64,000 nt of DNA from the NCBI GenBank assembly GCA_034520745.1, contig JAXHNF010000016.1, positions 1 through 64,000 of the forward strand, given 5' to 3'. The notes beneath the pieces were generated by a model, which was not told where the DNA came from, ran no database searches, and saw only the letters and a list, made by a program, of their open reading frames with translations. This stretch comes from Alkalibacterium sp034520745. GTDB taxonomy: Bacteria; Bacillota; Bacilli; Lactobacillales; Carnobacteriaceae_A. The translations under genes were made by a program, and so were the position numbers. Below are positions 62,291 to 64,000 of the stretch, one piece after another. Numbering within the stretch: position 1 is the stretch's first letter; each line of letters opens with the position of its first letter.

Positions 62291-63070
62291 GTGATAGAAT
62301 TTAAAAATCTTTCGCTGACATACCCCAATGGGCTTGAAGCGTTAAAGAATATCGATCTAAAAATCGAAGAGGGGGAGTTTGTCGTCATTGTCGGCCTTTC
62401 AGGCGCCGGAAAATCGACACTGATCCGCAGCATCAACCGCATGACCGACCCGACGTCAGGCCAGCTGCTGGTGGACGGGGAAGATGTCACGTTTTTGAAA
62501 GATAGACGGCTGCGTTCTCTGCGAACAAAAGTCGGGATGATCTTCCAGGACTACAACCTGGTGAAGCGTTTGTCTGTCCTGCGGAATGTCATGGCGGGAC
62601 GACTGGGGCATACGGGCACACTGAAAAGTCTGCTGGGTATTTTTCCGCAGAAAGATTTGAAACTGGCGATGGACAACCTTGAGCGCGTAGGGATCAAAGA
62701 CAAAGCTTACGTCCGTGCAGATCAGCTCAGCGGCGGTCAGCAGCAGCGCGTGAGCATCGCCCGAGTCGTGACGCAGCAGCCAAAAGTCATACTGGCTGAT
62801 GAACCCGTCGCTTCTCTGGATCCGCCGACTTCTCATAAAGTGATGAAAGATCTGCGCCGTATTTCAAAGGAAGATAACCTGACGACGATCGTCAACCTGC
62901 ACTTCATCGATATGGCGATGGAGTATGCCGACCGCATCATCGGCATGCGTGACGGCGAGATCGTCTTTGACGGACCGGTTTCAGATGTGACTGAGGAAAC
63001 CTTCGAACAGATTTATGACCGTCCGATTCGAGAAGAAGACAAGCGGGGAGATGAGGCAGATGGCGAATAA
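62291..63070 (+). CDS. phnC: Phosphonate-type ABC transporter ATP-binding protein PhnC
   Basis: Intact, 259 residues from GTG 62291 (AGAGGTG ahead; an upstream ATG at 62234 is poorly placed). Walker A GLSGAGKSTLIRSIN, Q loop FQDYNLV, signature LSGGQQQRVSIARV, Walker B VILADEPVASLD and switch His in IVNLHFIDMA. VMAGRLGHTGTLKSLLGIF and YADRIIGMRDGEIVFDG are typical of PhnC. Imports phosphonates, phosphite or possibly phosphate esters. The substrate-binding phnD is not in the window before it. Confidence 0.92.
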   Translation: MIEFKNLSLTYPNGLEALKNIDLKIEEGEFVVIVGLSGAGKSTLIRSINRMTDPTSGQLLVDGEDVTFLKDRRLRSLRTKVGMIFQDYNLVKRLSVLRNVMAGRLGHTGTLKSLLGIFPQKDLKLAMDNLERVGIKDKAYVRADQLSGGQQQRVSIARVVTQQPKVILADEPVASLDPPTSHKVMKDLRRISKEDNLTTIVNLHFIDMAMEYADRIIGMRDGEIVFDGPVSDVTEETFEQIYDRPIREEDKRGDEADGE

Positions 63071-63868
63071 ACCGGAAAAAACGGATGAGAAGATCCATAT
63101 CGTGTCCCGAAAGTTCGTCGTCAGAACGATCAGTGTCCTAGTCACCGTTTCACTGCTGTATATGGCGGCCTTGTACCGGACCAGTGCGGACCCCATCCGC
63201 CTGATCAGAGGATTCAGGATCATCTGGGACATGATTTTTGATGATCTGCTCCCGCCGGACTGGGGTTATTTCTCGACCAGTTTTCAGTACCTGGTTCAGA
63301 CGCTGGAACATCGCGCTGCTTTCGACGACCTTTGCGTCGATCATTGCATTGCCACTGACGTTTCTGGCTTCTAACAACATCAATAAAAACCCTTTTTTAT
63401 ACCGTTTGGTGTGAACGATCCTGAATTTCTGAGGACCATCCCCGACATCATTCTGGCTATTTTAGTCGTGGCGTTTATCGGTCTGGGTGCTGTCTCGGGG
63501 ATCATCGCTCTGACGATCTTCACTTCGGTATTTTAGCTAAAATGCTGAGTGAAACGACTGAAGGCATCAGTCAGGGACCGCTCGATGCGATCATGGCTAG
63601 CGGCGGGAACAAGCTGCAGATCATCCGCTACGGGGTCATCCCGCAAATCCTGCCTTATTATGCTTCCTACGCCTTGTATGTTCTTGAAATAAACGTAAAG
63701 GCGTCTGTTGTCCTTGGTTTTATCGGAGCAGGAGGAATCGGACAGCTGCTGAACCGGAACATGAAGTTCTTTCGCTATGACCGTCTTTCCATGATCCTTC
63801 TGGTCCTGTTTGCCACGATCACAACGATCGATTTCGTCAGTAACAGAGTAAGGAGGCATTTGGAATAA
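63060..63868 (+). CDS. phnE: Phosphonate-type ABC permease PhnE (frameshifts)
   Basis: Overlaps phnC by 11 bases. About 268 residues with six membrane segments: TISVLVTVSLLYMAALY, FASIIALPLTFLASNN (after an indel near 63312), ILAILVVAFIGLGAVSG, then the EAA-like loop (DAIMASGGNKLQIIRYGVIPQILPYYASY) that touches PhnC, and VLGFIGAGGIGQLL. Indels near 63312, 63390 and 63525. Forms the membrane channel with the next gene. Confidence 0.88.
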
Positions 63869-64000
63869 CTGACTGAACACAAAAAGTATCTCTTTGAGAA
63901 AAGAAAAAGATAAAGCCCAGAAACGCACGACCTTGATCATCCTGGCAGTGCTTGCTTTCTTTTATATTTCAGCCTTCTGGAGTCAGGATTGGGTCGTGCC
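63869..64000 (+). CDS. phnE: Second PhnE-type permease, N-terminal part (cut by window end)
   Basis: Only the first 43 codons are visible: a basic start (TEHKKYLFEKRKR..KAQKRT) and the first membrane segment LIILAVLAFFYISAFWSQDW. AAGGAGG lies 14 bases ahead. The expected ATG reads CTG and an indel lies near 63911. Two PhnE-like permeases after PhnC are common in Gram-positive bacteria. Confidence 0.6.

Noticed and set aside
1..64000. Programmed ribosomal frameshifting as explanation of broken genes
   Set aside because: Breaks occur in both directions in dozens of unrelated genes, mostly in homopolymers without slippery heptamers, and also hit tRNAs.

Overview
The window reads as a chromosome segment of a low-to-moderate GC Firmicute of the order Lactobacillales, most like the Carnobacteriaceae. 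Evidence: hrcA-grpE-dnaK-dnaJ behind a perfect CIRCE element, a T-box in front of hisS-aspS, a DUF3013 gene next to prmA, the recU-ponA / ypsA-gpsB-rnpB-ypsC neighbourhood with a Firmicute-type RNase P RNA, tRNA genes without encoded CCA, and a MutY without iron-sulfur cysteines. A BCCT betaine carrier, an NhaC-type Na+/H+ antiporter and MscS fit a salt- or alkali-tolerant lifestyle; that and the family placement are inference.

Layout: 1-2033 rbfA tail, truB, ribF. 2038-7080 heat-shock operon. 7356-8785 a dead IS256-family element between two stretches of degenerate intergenic repeats. 9078-10959 lepA. 11094-15246 CNNM/CBS protein, DNA glycosylase, DUF3013, prmA, deoC. 15399-18097 rel and dtd. 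18162-19501 (minus) SH3-amidase. 19665-23996 T-box, hisS, aspS, nfo. 24075-28337 nnr, tocopherol-cyclase-like protein, AraC regulator (minus) and a set of acidic stress-type proteins. 28312-30971 recX, mutY, ntdP. 31072-33688 SGNH-like protein, FUSC-type exporter (minus), perR. 33899-44344 a Pel exopolysaccharide cluster of Gram-positive type. 44515-46384 lipid-kinase-like gene and eight tRNAs. 46818-50253 (minus) ponA and recU. 50322-53539 ypsA, gpsB, rnpB, ypsC. 53695-57892 BCCT carrier and envelope proteins. 58058-60956 (minus) antiporter and cystine carrier. 61270-64000 mscS and a phosphonate-type ABC transporter.

The most interesting system is the Pel cluster: a GH114 lipoprotein with its own promoter, then pelD, pelE, pelA deacetylase (DUF2194), pelF, pelG and a coupled DUF4832-like gene. 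PelB and PelC are absent, as expected without an outer membrane. PelD appears fused to an N-terminal SDR-like domain and ends about 55 residues after its GAF domain, so the c-di-GMP-binding GGDEF domain seems to be missing.

Quality caution: several dozen single-base indels, mostly in homopolymers, break essential genes (truB, ribF, grpE, dnaK, dnaJ, lepA, rel, hisS, aspS, ponA) and even two tRNAs. I treat these as sequencing or assembly errors and annotate whole genes across them. Coordinates of broken genes are outer limits of the reconstructed frame. Family names come from recognising motifs by eye; no search was run.
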